From a bacterium (GTDB taxonomy: Bacteria > Auribacterota > Tritonobacteria > UBA1439): a stretch of 64,000 bases of DNA. Shown in pieces: positions 41,385 to 49,326 of the stretch. Position numbers and translations under genes: made by a program. The notes under the pieces are model-generated. The model saw only the letters and a list, made by a program, of their open reading frames with translations, made no database searches and was not told the origin of the DNA. Every line of letters begins with the position of its first letter. Positions within the stretch are counted from its first letter, which is position 1. The stretch lies in contig JAQUPF010000001.1 of the NCBI GenBank assembly GCA_028716845.1, positions 1 to 64,000 of the forward strand, given 5' to 3'.

Positions 41385-43113
41385 AGGCCGCCCGTCCGGT
41401 CCGGCGCGCCTCCGCAGCGGCGAAACCGGCGGCGAGCGCCTCCCAGAGTCCCGCCGCGTCCCGCGCCTCCTCGAGCGCCTCCCTGCCCTCCCGCCGCTGG
41501 GCCATCGCGGCGATCCCTGACAGGATTTGGACGTGGACGTCCTCGAGGGCCTCCGGCATGACGAGGAGGAAGATGAGGTGCGCCGCCCTCCCGTCGGGGG
41601 CGTCCCAGTCGATGCCGGCCAGCGAGCGGCCGAAGACGATGACCGGCTCCCGCACCCCCGCGACGCGCGCGTGCGGGACGGCGACGCCGTCGCCGATGGC
41701 GGTGCCGTACTCGCGCTCGCGGGCGAGGACGGCGCGGACGATCTCGCCGGCAGGTGCGGCGGTCGTCCGCCCGGCGGCGATTCCCGCGAGCGCGGCGATG
41801 GCGCCGTCGCGGTCGTGCGGGGCGAGGGCGGGCACGACCGACTCCGGCGGGAGGTAGTCCATCACGCGGACGGCCGCCCGGCGGTTCAGGGCGAAGCGCA
41901 GCCAGGGGCCCATGATGACGGAGGAGAAGACCGCGCTGAAGACGACGGCCACGAACACCGTGCCGATGATGAGGCCGGCCTCGAAGGCGACGAGGGCCAC
42001 GACGATTTCCATCATGCCGCCGGGCGTGTGGGCGATCGCGATGGCGTTCCGGTTGATCCGCGGCACGCGGGTGCAGGTCACCCCCACCCACGCCCCGAGG
42101 TACCTGCCGAGGACGCCGATGAGGCAGACGAAGGCGACGAGCGGCAGGTCGAATTTCGCCCCGAAGTCGATCTTGAGTCCGATGTTCGCGAAGAAGAGGG
42201 GGACGAAGATCGCGTGCACCATCTGCGTGATGACCGACCGCGTCTCCTCGGAGAGCGTCCGCGCCTCCCCCATGATGACGCCCGCGATGAAGAAGCCGAA
42301 GAGGGCGTGGATGCCGAGCCACTGCGTGAAGGCGCCGAAGAGGAGGCCGAGGAGGCAGGCGAAGGTGAGCGAGGTCGCCGGCTCCGGCAGCCGGCTGCGC
42401 TGCATCGAGAGGAGGGCGGCGTTCGACAGCCGCCTGCCGACCGTCAGGGCGAGGGCGGCGAAGCCGATCGTCCCGGCGAAGACGAGGCCGACGGCGCCCA
42501 GGTCGACCGCCGTCCGCGTGAAGAGGCCGAGCACGATCGTGAACAGCACCCACCCGACGATGTCGTTGACGGCGAGGGCGGACATGATGAGGAAGCCGAG
42601 GTCCGCCTTCAGGATGTTCAGGTCGTGGAGGACGCGGGCGGCGATCGGCATGGCGCTGATGGTCATGACGGTCGCCATGAAGAGCGAGAAGATGATCCGC
42701 TGGCCCGGCTGCGCGAAGTAGCGGTCCGGCAGGAGGAGGCAGGGAAGGAAGGCCACCGCCATCGGGATGACGATGTCGAGGAGCGCGATCGTGAGGGCGG
42801 AGCCGCGCTGGCGCCAGGCGATGGAGAAATCGATCTCGATGCCGGTCTGGAGGAGGAGGAAGAGGACGCCGATCCAGGCGACCGTCTCGAGCATGTTCTG
42901 CTGGACGGCGTCCGCGGGGAAGAGCGCGCCGTGGAGCGCCGGGAGGAGGCGGCCGAGGATCGTCGGCCCGAGCGCGATGCCGACGAGGAGCTCCGCCGTC
43001 AGCGGCGGCTGGTTCCACCGCCTGAACAGCTCGCCGAGGCCGCGGGTGCAGAGGAGCAGGATGAACACCTGCACGAGGAACAGCAGGATGTGGCTCTCGT
43101 CGAGGTAATGCAT
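41383..43113 (-). CDS. CPA2 cation:proton antiporter with C-terminal PTS-EIIA-like domain
   Basis: 576 residues. Residues ~1-400: ~12 transmembrane segments of a CPA2 (KefB/NhaS-like) exchanger with 'LLQTGIEIDF' and 'ALAVNDIVGWVLFTIVLG' (ND pair of the ion-binding site). Residues ~425-570: a fructose/nitrogen-type EIIA fold with 'EYGTAIGDGVAVPHARVAGV', keeping the phospho-acceptor His, and 'HLIFLLVMPEALEDVHVQIL'. Such fusions are thought to couple ion exchange to a PTS-type signal. A probable TATAAT lies at 43128-43133 on the minus strand, giving a leader of only a few bases. Confidence 0.85.
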   Translation of the reverse strand: MHYLDESHILLFLVQVFILLLCTRGLGELFRRWNQPPLTAELLVGIALGPTILGRLLPALHGALFPADAVQQNMLETVAWIGVLFLLLQTGIEIDFSIAWRQRGSALTIALLDIVIPMAVAFLPCLLLPDRYFAQPGQRIIFSLFMATVMTISAMPIAARVLHDLNILKADLGFLIMSALAVNDIVGWVLFTIVLGLFTRTAVDLGAVGLVFAGTIGFAALALTVGRRLSNAALLSMQRSRLPEPATSLTFACLLGLLFGAFTQWLGIHALFGFFIAGVIMGEARTLSEETRSVITQMVHAIFVPLFFANIGLKIDFGAKFDLPLVAFVCLIGVLGRYLGAWVGVTCTRVPRINRNAIAIAHTPGGMMEIVVALVAFEAGLIIGTVFVAVVFSAVFSSVIMGPWLRFALNRRAAVRVMDYLPPESVVPALAPHDRDGAIAALAGIAAGRTTAAPAGEIVRAVLAREREYGTAIGDGVAVPHARVAGVREPVIVFGRSLAGIDWDAPDGRAAHLIFLLVMPEALEDVHVQILSGIAAMAQRREGREALEEARDAAGLWEALAAGFAAAEARRTGRAA

Positions 43114-43202
43114 GACCGCGCATGCGGATTATAGCGGAGCGCGGCGCCGCGGACAATCCCCGCCGCAGAAAAGGGTTGCGGCGCGCCGGGCGCCGGAGGA
43201 TA

Positions 43203-44309
43203 ATGCCTCTCCGGCTCGCCGCCGCCGACACCATGACGATCTTCGCCCCCTCTTGCCGCGCCACCGTCGTGGGGAGCATGCCCCATCGAGACCCGGGCGA
43301 GGCGGTCCGCGAGGTCCTCCGGGCGTGTCCCGAGATCCCCGCGTGGCCGCAGCTCCCGAACCGCTCCTTCCTCGAGAACATGTACGTGCAGTACAGCGAG
43401 GGGCTCCCCTGCCTCGTCGTGGACCGGGAGCGGGAGCGCGTCTACTTCGACACGGGGCGGGACGTCCTCGCCGAGGTCGAGGCGTGCTACGGGAAGGTCA
43501 TCGCCGGGAACCTCGACGATTTCGCCCTCGGCGAGGAGTACGCCCCGGGGTTCCACCGGCTCCTCGGGGAGCTCGCCGGCGGCGCGGCCGGGGAGGTCGC
43601 GTGCGTGAAGGGGCAGATCGTGGGCCCCGTGAGCCTGGGCCTCACCGTCACCGATCAGAACAAGCGGGCGATCCTCTACCACGACGAGTTGATGGACGCG
43701 GTCCTCAAGTCGATCGCCCTGAAGGCGGCCTGGCAGGCCAGGGAGCTGAGGCGGGTCTGCCCGACCGTGATGGTCTGGCTCGACGAGCCGTACCTCGCCT
43801 CCTTCGGCTCCGCCTACGTGAGCCTCTCGGCGGAGCAGGTGCTCTCCATGGTCGGCGAGGTTGTCGGGGCGATCCACGGGGCGGGGGCGCTCGCGGGGAT
43901 CCACTGCTGCGGCAACACCGACTGGTCGCTCCTCATGAAGACGGAGCTCGACGTCATCGACTTCGACGCCTACGACTACTTCACGGGGATGACGCTCTAC
44001 CCCGAGGCGCTGCGGGCGTTCCTCGAGGCGGGGAGGATCCTCGCGATCGGCATCGTCCCCACCTCCGAGAAGATCAGGGGGGAGACGGCGGAGGGGCTCG
44101 CCGGGAAGCTCGAGGAGCGGCTCCGCGTCCTCTGCGGGAAGGCCGGGGTGGCCGCGGACGCCCTCCGCCGGCAGTGCCTCCTCACGCCGAGCTGCGGGAC
44201 GGGGACACTCCCCGTGGAGACGGCCGGGATGGTCCTCGACGCCCTCCGCCGCCTCTCCGCCCGCTTCACCGGCCCGCGATTTTCCGCTCCGCCTCCGTTT
44301 CAAGGCTGA
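43203..44309 (+). CDS. UroD/MetE-like methyltransferase-fold protein
   Basis: 368 residues from ATG 43203 (GGAGG 3 bases upstream); ATG 43233 is an alternative and an upstream frame is Arg-rich and unlikely. TIM barrel of the uroporphyrinogen-decarboxylase/cobalamin-independent methionine synthase group: 'SCRATVVGSMPHRDP' at the start, 'VWLDEPYLASFGSAYVSLS', zinc-type 'IHCCGNTDWSLLM' and 'LTPSCGTGTLP' near the end. The H-C-C and late C suggest Zn-thiol methyl transfer rather than UroD decarboxylation. Lies upstream of the CODH/ACS cluster, so it might handle methyl groups; unproven. Confidence 0.75.
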   Translation: MPLRLAAADTMTIFAPSCRATVVGSMPHRDPGEAVREVLRACPEIPAWPQLPNRSFLENMYVQYSEGLPCLVVDRERERVYFDTGRDVLAEVEACYGKVIAGNLDDFALGEEYAPGFHRLLGELAGGAAGEVACVKGQIVGPVSLGLTVTDQNKRAILYHDELMDAVLKSIALKAAWQARELRRVCPTVMVWLDEPYLASFGSAYVSLSAEQVLSMVGEVVGAIHGAGALAGIHCCGNTDWSLLMKTELDVIDFDAYDYFTGMTLYPEALRAFLEAGRILAIGIVPTSEKIRGETAEGLAGKLEERLRVLCGKAGVAADALRRQCLLTPSCGTGTLPVETAGMVLDALRRLSARFTGPRFSAPPPFQG

Positions 44310-44696
44310 ACGCTCAAAGGGGAACGTCGAAACAGGGATGCGGTGGAGTTTCGGCCGCGGATGTGCGCGGCTCCGCAACGTTCCTGCCGCGGATTTCCGC
44401 GGATAAACGCGGATCGAATAATTGAAGGCAGACAGGATTGGATCGTGTGTTGCCACAGAGTGCACGGAGAACACGGAGGATGTTCGTCCTGCTGCACGTT
44501 CGCGCGGATTCAACGGGGAGGACTCTCCGGATTCTCTGTGATCTCTGTGATCTCCGTGGCAAAAGGCACTATCCTCCACCTAAGAATATCCGCGAAAATC
44601 CGCGCGAATCCGCGGCGAATACTCAATAGCCGCATGCATCCGCGGCGGGAGTTCCCTGTTTCCGGCCGGGGGCGGGTCGCGGCGGCGCGTTTCCGG
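44310..44696. repeat. composite repeat cluster, no gene
   Basis: R1 remnant (44300-44330), R3 (44356-44420), the 86-base segment 44387-44472 shared with 23169-23254 in inverse orientation, R2 in both directions (CACAGAGTGCACGGAGAACA at 44454-44473; CTCTGTGATCTCTGTGATCT at 44534-44553), linker AAGGCACTATCCTCCACC and inverted R3 (44585-44615). Confidence 0.8.
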
Positions 44697-44725
44697 TTTA
44701 CGCCGGCCGGCATCCGGAATATAAT
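44697..44725 (+). promoter_or_regulatory. promoter of cooC and the CODH/ACS region
   Basis: TTTACG (44697-44702), 17-base spacer, TATAAT (44720-44725). The leader is AT-rich (AATTATCATT), with no clear Shine-Dalgarno before ATG 44752. Confidence 0.7.
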
Positions 44726-44751
44726 AATTAGGGAATAATTATCATTCACTC

Positions 44752-45597
44752 ATGAAAATCGCTGTGGCGGGGAAGGGGGGCGTCGGGAAGACCACCGTGG
44801 CGGCCCTCCTCGCGAGGGAGTTCGCCCGGCGGGGGCTGCCCGTGCTCGCCGTGGACGCCGACCCGGACGCCAACCTCGCCGCCGCGCTCGGTTTCCCGGA
44901 GGCCGGCCGGATCCGGCCGGTCTCGGAGCTGAAGGAGCTCATCAGGGAGCGGGCGGGCGGGGGGGGCGGCCTCGTGCGGCTCAACCCCCGCGTCGAGGAC
45001 ATCCCCGCCACCCACTGCGTCGCGCACGGGGGGGTCCGGCTCATCGTCATGGGCGGCGTCTCCAGGGCCGGCGGCGGCTGCGCCTGCCCGGCGAACGTCT
45101 TCCTGAAGGAGCTCCTCGGCCACATCCTCCTCCGCTCCGACGAGGTCGTCGTCGCGGACATGGAGGCCGGCGTCGAGCACCTGGGGAGGGCCACCGCACG
45201 CGGCGTGGACGCCCTCCTCGTCGTCGCGGAGCCGTCGGCGACGAGCGCCGCCTCCGCGGGAAGGATCGCCGGCCTCGCGGCCGAGATGGGCGTCGGCAGG
45301 GTCGCCGCAGTCGCCAACAAGACCGCCTCGGCGGCAGAGGCGGACGCAGTCATGCGGGCCCTCCGCCCCCTCGAGTTCCTCGGGGCGGTCCCGTTCAGCC
45401 CCTCCCTCAGGGAGGAGGCGATCCGGACCGGCGCGGTCGCGACGGATCCGGCCGCGGAGTCGGCCGTCGCCCTCCTCGCCGACGCCCTCTTCCGCCCGAT
45501 GGATGGTGCGGAACCGCGGGGATCCGTAATGATCCGTGGGAATCCGTGGTCGAGGAGTTCTTTGGAGCGGAAATCGGGGCGCGGGGATGTACAATAG
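44752..45597 (+). CDS. cooC: CooC-type nickel-insertion ATPase for CO dehydrogenase
   Basis: 281 residues. Deviant Walker A 'GKGGVGKTTVAALLA' (~7-21), 'VLAVDADPDANLAAAL' (~35-50), nickel-site CxC in 'GGGCACPANVFLKELL' (~108-123) and 'VVADMEAGVEHLGR'. Uses ATP to mature the Ni-Fe-S C cluster of CooS. Its last ~30 residues ('DGAEPRGSVMIRGNPWSR' onwards) translate R3-type repeat DNA (GGATCCGTAATGATCCGTGG), i.e. the repeat has replaced the native C-terminus. cooS follows 43 bases later. Confidence 0.93.
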   Translation: MKIAVAGKGGVGKTTVAALLAREFARRGLPVLAVDADPDANLAAALGFPEAGRIRPVSELKELIRERAGGGGGLVRLNPRVEDIPATHCVAHGGVRLIVMGGVSRAGGGCACPANVFLKELLGHILLRSDEVVVADMEAGVEHLGRATARGVDALLVVAEPSATSAASAGRIAGLAAEMGVGRVAAVANKTASAAEADAVMRALRPLEFLGAVPFSPSLREEAIRTGAVATDPAAESAVALLADALFRPMDGAEPRGSVMIRGNPWSRSSLERKSGRGDVQ

Positions 45598-45640
45598 GAA
45601 TCCGCGCGCGGGCGGGGCGCGGATTGACGGGGGAAATACG

Positions 45641-47563
45641 ATGAGACGGACGGTCGACAGGGCGGCGGAAAAGGTGCTGGACGCGGCGGCGGGGCATGCC
45701 CCCGCGACGGTGTGGGACCGGAGCGACGCCATGGAGCCGCGCTGCGGCTTCGGCGACCTGGGGATCTGCTGCACCATCTGCCTGCAGGGCCCCTGCCGCA
45801 TCGACCCGTTCGGCCCGCCGGGCCAGAAGGGGTGCTGCGGCGCCGACGTCGACACGATCGCCGCCCGCAACTTCCTCCGCGCCGTCGCCGCGGGCGCCGC
45901 GGCCCATTCCGATCACGGCAGGGACATCGCCGGCACCCTCCTCCACGCGGCGAAGGGCGAGGCGGGGGGGTTCCGGATCGCCGACCCGGTCAAGCTCGCG
46001 GCGATCGCGAAGGAGCTCGGGGTCGACGCGGGGGGGCTCGCCCCGGAGCCGCTCGCCGAGAAGGTCGCCCTCGCCTGCCTCGATCAGTTTCCGCGCGCCC
46101 CGCTCCCCTTCATGAACCGCGCGCCGGAGGCGCTCAGGAAGAAGTGGACGAAGGCGGGCCTCCGGCCCAAGGGCATCGACCGGGAGATCGTGGAGGCCCT
46201 CCATCGGACCCACGAGGGCGTGGACGTGGACTACCGGAACATCCTTCTCTCCGGGATGCGCGTCGCCCTCGCCGACGGCTGGGGCGGCTCGATGCTCGCC
46301 ACCGAGCTGAGCGACGTCCTCTTCGGCTCCCCCTCCCCCATCCGGTCGAAGGCCAACCTCGGCGTGCTCAAGGCGGACGAGGTGAACATCGTCGTCCACG
46401 GCCACGAGCCGGCCCTCTCCGACATGGTCGCGCGCGCCGCCCGCGAAGGCGAGCTCCTGGAGTACGCCCGGCAGCGGGGCGCGAGGGGGATCAACGTCTG
46501 CGGTCTCTGCTGCACCTCCATCGAGCTCCTGATGCGGCAGGGGTACCCGGTCGCCGGGAACTTCCTGAGCCAGGAGCTCTCGCTCCTCACCGGCTCCGTC
46601 GAGCTCATGGTGGTGGACGTCCAGTGCGTCATGCCCGGCCTCGCCGACATCGCGAACTGCTTCCACACCGAGCTCGTCACCACCTCGCCGAAGGCGAGGA
46701 TGCCCGGCGTCACGCACATCGAGTTCGACGAGTCGAAGGCGCGCCTCACGGCGCACCAGATCGTGCGGCGGGCGGTCGACCGCTTCCCACAGAGGAGGAG
46801 GGACCGCGTCAACATCCCCGACGAGACGATGGACCTCGTCGCCGGCTTCACCGTGGAGAACATCTTCTCCAACCTCGGCGGCACCTTCCGCTCGACCTTC
46901 CGCCCGCTCAACGACGCCATCATCTCCGGGAGGCTGCGGGGGGTCGCGGCGGTCATCGGCTGCAACAACGCGCGGGTGACGCATGACGAGGGCCACCTCG
47001 CCATGACGAGGGAGCTCCTCGCCCGCGACGTCCTCGTCATCCAGACGGGCTGCTCCGCCACCGCCTGCGCCAAGGAGGGGTTCCTGAGGCCCGAGGCCGC
47101 GATCGGCATTGCCGGGAGGGGGCTGCGCGAGATCTGCGAGGCGGTCGGCATCCCGCCCGTCATCCACATGGGATCGTGCGTGGACAACTCCCGCATCCTG
47201 AGGGCGCTCTGTGAGGTGGTGCGGGAGGGCGGCCTCGGGGAGGACATCAGCGACCTGCCCGTCGCCGCCGCCGCCCCCGAGGCGATGAGCGAGAAGGCGG
47301 TCTCCATCGGCTGCTACGCGGTCGCCTCGGGCATCTTCACCGTCTTCTCGCCCCCCCCGCGCGTGGAGGGGAGCCGCAACGTCTGCGAGTTCCTCACCTC
47401 GGGCATGGAGGAGATCACCGGCGGCAGGTTCAGCTTCGAGCGCGACCCGCTGAAGGGGGCCGCCGAGATGGTCGCCCACATGGACGCCAAGCGCACGGCG
47501 CTCGGCCTCCCGCCGGCGATGTACGGGGCGGAAACGGCCGCGGCCGCCCCGGTGGAGGGATGA
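45641..47563 (+). CDS. cooS: Ni,Fe carbon monoxide dehydrogenase, catalytic subunit
   Basis: 640 residues. Oxidises CO to CO2 or, within the ACS complex, makes CO from CO2. N-terminal clusters B/D: 'PRCGFGDLGICCTICLQGPCR' region (~27-47) and 'KGCCGAD'. C-cluster ligands: H in 'VVHGHEPALSD', C in 'VCGLCCTSIELL', 'VDVQCVMPGL', 'VIGCNN', 'QTGCSATACAKEGFL' and 'MGSCVDNSRI'. All canonical positions present. TACAAT lies at 45590-45595 in the leader. Downstream: cooF, an NAD/FAD oxidoreductase and acsB, so it can supply ACS with CO or export electrons to NAD. Confidence 0.96.
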   Translation: MRRTVDRAAEKVLDAAAGHAPATVWDRSDAMEPRCGFGDLGICCTICLQGPCRIDPFGPPGQKGCCGADVDTIAARNFLRAVAAGAAAHSDHGRDIAGTLLHAAKGEAGGFRIADPVKLAAIAKELGVDAGGLAPEPLAEKVALACLDQFPRAPLPFMNRAPEALRKKWTKAGLRPKGIDREIVEALHRTHEGVDVDYRNILLSGMRVALADGWGGSMLATELSDVLFGSPSPIRSKANLGVLKADEVNIVVHGHEPALSDMVARAAREGELLEYARQRGARGINVCGLCCTSIELLMRQGYPVAGNFLSQELSLLTGSVELMVVDVQCVMPGLADIANCFHTELVTTSPKARMPGVTHIEFDESKARLTAHQIVRRAVDRFPQRRRDRVNIPDETMDLVAGFTVENIFSNLGGTFRSTFRPLNDAIISGRLRGVAAVIGCNNARVTHDEGHLAMTRELLARDVLVIQTGCSATACAKEGFLRPEAAIGIAGRGLREICEAVGIPPVIHMGSCVDNSRILRALCEVVREGGLGEDISDLPVAAAAPEAMSEKAVSIGCYAVASGIFTVFSPPPRVEGSRNVCEFLTSGMEEITGGRFSFERDPLKGAAEMVAHMDAKRTALGLPPAMYGAETAAAAPVEG

Positions 47564-47564
47564 G

Positions 47565-48029
47565 ATGAAGCGGATCTACGTCGCCGCCGCCCGATGCACC
47601 GCCTGTCGCACGTGCGAAATCGCCTGCGCGGTCGAACACTCGCTCTCCAGGAATCTCTCCCTCGCCATCGCCGAGGAGCCGCGTCCGGTGGCGCGCGTGC
47701 GCGTGGGGAACGCCGGCGGGAGGCCGCTGGCGCTCCAGTGCCGGTTCTGCGAGGATTCGCCGTGCGTGGACGCCTGCAAGAGCGGCGCGATGCACAGGGA
47801 CGACGCGGGCGCGCCGCAGATAGACAGGGAGCGGTGCGTCGGCTGCTGGATGTGCATCATGGTATGCCCCTTCGGCGCCATCGAGGCCGACAGGAGCCGG
47901 AAGGTCGCGCTGAAGTGCGACCTCTGCGCCGCCGCGGGCACGCCGGTCTGCGTGGAGGCCTGCCCGACCGGCGCTCTCCTGTACGGCGAACGCGAGGAGT
48001 TCGTGACGGCGCTCGAGGAGATCCGATGA
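47565..48029 (+). CDS. cooF: 4Fe-4S ferredoxin, CooF type
   Basis: 154 residues with four cysteine clusters of a CooF/HycB-like polyferredoxin: 'CTACRTCEIAC' (~11-21), 'CRFCEDSPCVDAC' (~57-69), 'CVGCWMCIMVC' (~89-99) and 'CDLCAAAGTPVCVEAC' (~116-131). Carries electrons from CooS. Starts 2 bases after cooS; its stop overlaps the next start by 4 bases. Confidence 0.93.
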   Translation: MKRIYVAAARCTACRTCEIACAVEHSLSRNLSLAIAEEPRPVARVRVGNAGGRPLALQCRFCEDSPCVDACKSGAMHRDDAGAPQIDRERCVGCWMCIMVCPFGAIEADRSRKVALKCDLCAAAGTPVCVEACPTGALLYGEREEFVTALEEIR

Positions 48030-49309
48030 ACCACGTCATCGTCGGGTGCGGAGCGGCGGGGATCGCCGCCGCGGAGACGCTGCGGCGCATCTCGCCCTCC
48101 GACGCCATCACGATCATCTCCGACGAGGCCGAGCCGCTCTACTCGCGCTGCCTCATCCCCTACCGCCTCGCCGGCCCCTCCGGTCCGGACCTCGCCTACA
48201 GGGATGAGCGGTTCTTCGAGCGGAACGGCATCGCGGCCCTTCTCGGGAGGCGCGCCGTGTCGCTCGCGCGCGGATCGGTCCGGCTCGACGACGGGACCTC
48301 GATCGGATGCGACCGGATTCTCATCGCCACCGGCGGCAGGCCGACACTGCCGGCGATCCCCGGGATCGAGAAGCAGGGAGTGGCGGGATTCAGGACGCGC
48401 GCGGACCTCGCCCGCATCCTCGCCCTCCTCCCCACCACCCGGCGGGCCGCGGTGCTGGGGGGCGGATGCATCGGCCTCCAGGTTGCAGCCGGGCTCATGG
48501 AGGCGGGGGTGACGACGTCCATCGTCATCGCCTCCCCCTCCCTCCTCTCCCAGGTGGCCGACGAGACGGCCGGCTCCCTGTACCGCTCCCTCTTCTCCGA
48601 CCGCGGGGCGAGGATCATCACGGGCGTCGAGGCGACCGCCATCGAGGGGGACGACCGCGCCGCGCGCGTGCGCCTCGGCGACGGCGGAGAGGTCGACTGC
48701 GACCTGGTGGTCGTCGCCAAGGGGGTGACGCCGAATACCGAATGCGCCCGGGAGGCGGGAATCAGGTGCCGCAGGGGCATCGTGGTGGACGGGACGATGA
48801 TGACCTCCCTGGAGGGCGTCTACGCCGCGGGGGATGTGGCGGAGACGCGGGATGCCGCGACCGGCGAGCGCACGGTGAACGCCCTCTGGCCCTGCGCCTC
48901 GGAGCAGGGGAGGGTCGCCGGCTCGAACATGGCGGGCGTTCCGAGGGATTATGATTTCTCGCTGCGGATGAACGCCGTCGAGTTTTTCGGCCTGCCGATG
49001 ATATCGGTCGGCGTCGTGAGCCCGCGTGACGGCGGGTACGAAGTCCACGCCCGTCATGATCCGTCGCGCCCGTTCTACCGCAAGCTGGTCTTCCGGGAGG
49101 ACCGCCTCGTCGGTCTCATCATGGCGGGGGAGATCGCCCATGCGGGGGTTCTCACCGCGCTGATCAGGAAGCGCCTCCCGCTCGGGCCCGCCAAGGGGGA
49201 GATCATCGCCGGGAGGATCGCCTTCCCCTCCGTTCTGGACGTCGTCAGGTCGAATCGGGAGGGACTCGGCGGGGAGTACGCCGACGCGCTCCTCGCGCTC
49301 GGGGGCTGA
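48026..49309 (+). CDS. CooF-linked NAD/FAD-dependent oxidoreductase
   Basis: 427 residues, pyridine-nucleotide-disulfide-reductase fold: FAD motif 'HVIVGCGAAGIAAAETLRR' (~3-21), 'LIATGGRP', NAD motif 'AAVLGGGCIGLQVAAGLMEAG' (~144-164) and 'VYAAGDVAETRD' (~269-280). The CooS-CooF-FNOR trio is known in several CO-using bacteria, where it is proposed to pass electrons from CO to NAD(P). Membership here next to acsB suggests redox balancing of the Wood-Ljungdahl branch. Overlaps cooF by ATGA. Confidence 0.88.
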   Translation: MNHVIVGCGAAGIAAAETLRRISPSDAITIISDEAEPLYSRCLIPYRLAGPSGPDLAYRDERFFERNGIAALLGRRAVSLARGSVRLDDGTSIGCDRILIATGGRPTLPAIPGIEKQGVAGFRTRADLARILALLPTTRRAAVLGGGCIGLQVAAGLMEAGVTTSIVIASPSLLSQVADETAGSLYRSLFSDRGARIITGVEATAIEGDDRAARVRLGDGGEVDCDLVVVAKGVTPNTECAREAGIRCRRGIVVDGTMMTSLEGVYAAGDVAETRDAATGERTVNALWPCASEQGRVAGSNMAGVPRDYDFSLRMNAVEFFGLPMISVGVVSPRDGGYEVHARHDPSRPFYRKLVFREDRLVGLIMAGEIAHAGVLTALIRKRLPLGPAKGEIIAGRIAFPSVLDVVRSNREGLGGEYADALLALGG

Positions 49310-49326
49310 GGAAAGGGAACCGACGC

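Noticed and set aside
44314-44562. Short frames in the repeat cluster
   Set aside because: They are translations of R2/R3 repeats (RSQRSQR, EIRGR-type peptides), not genes.
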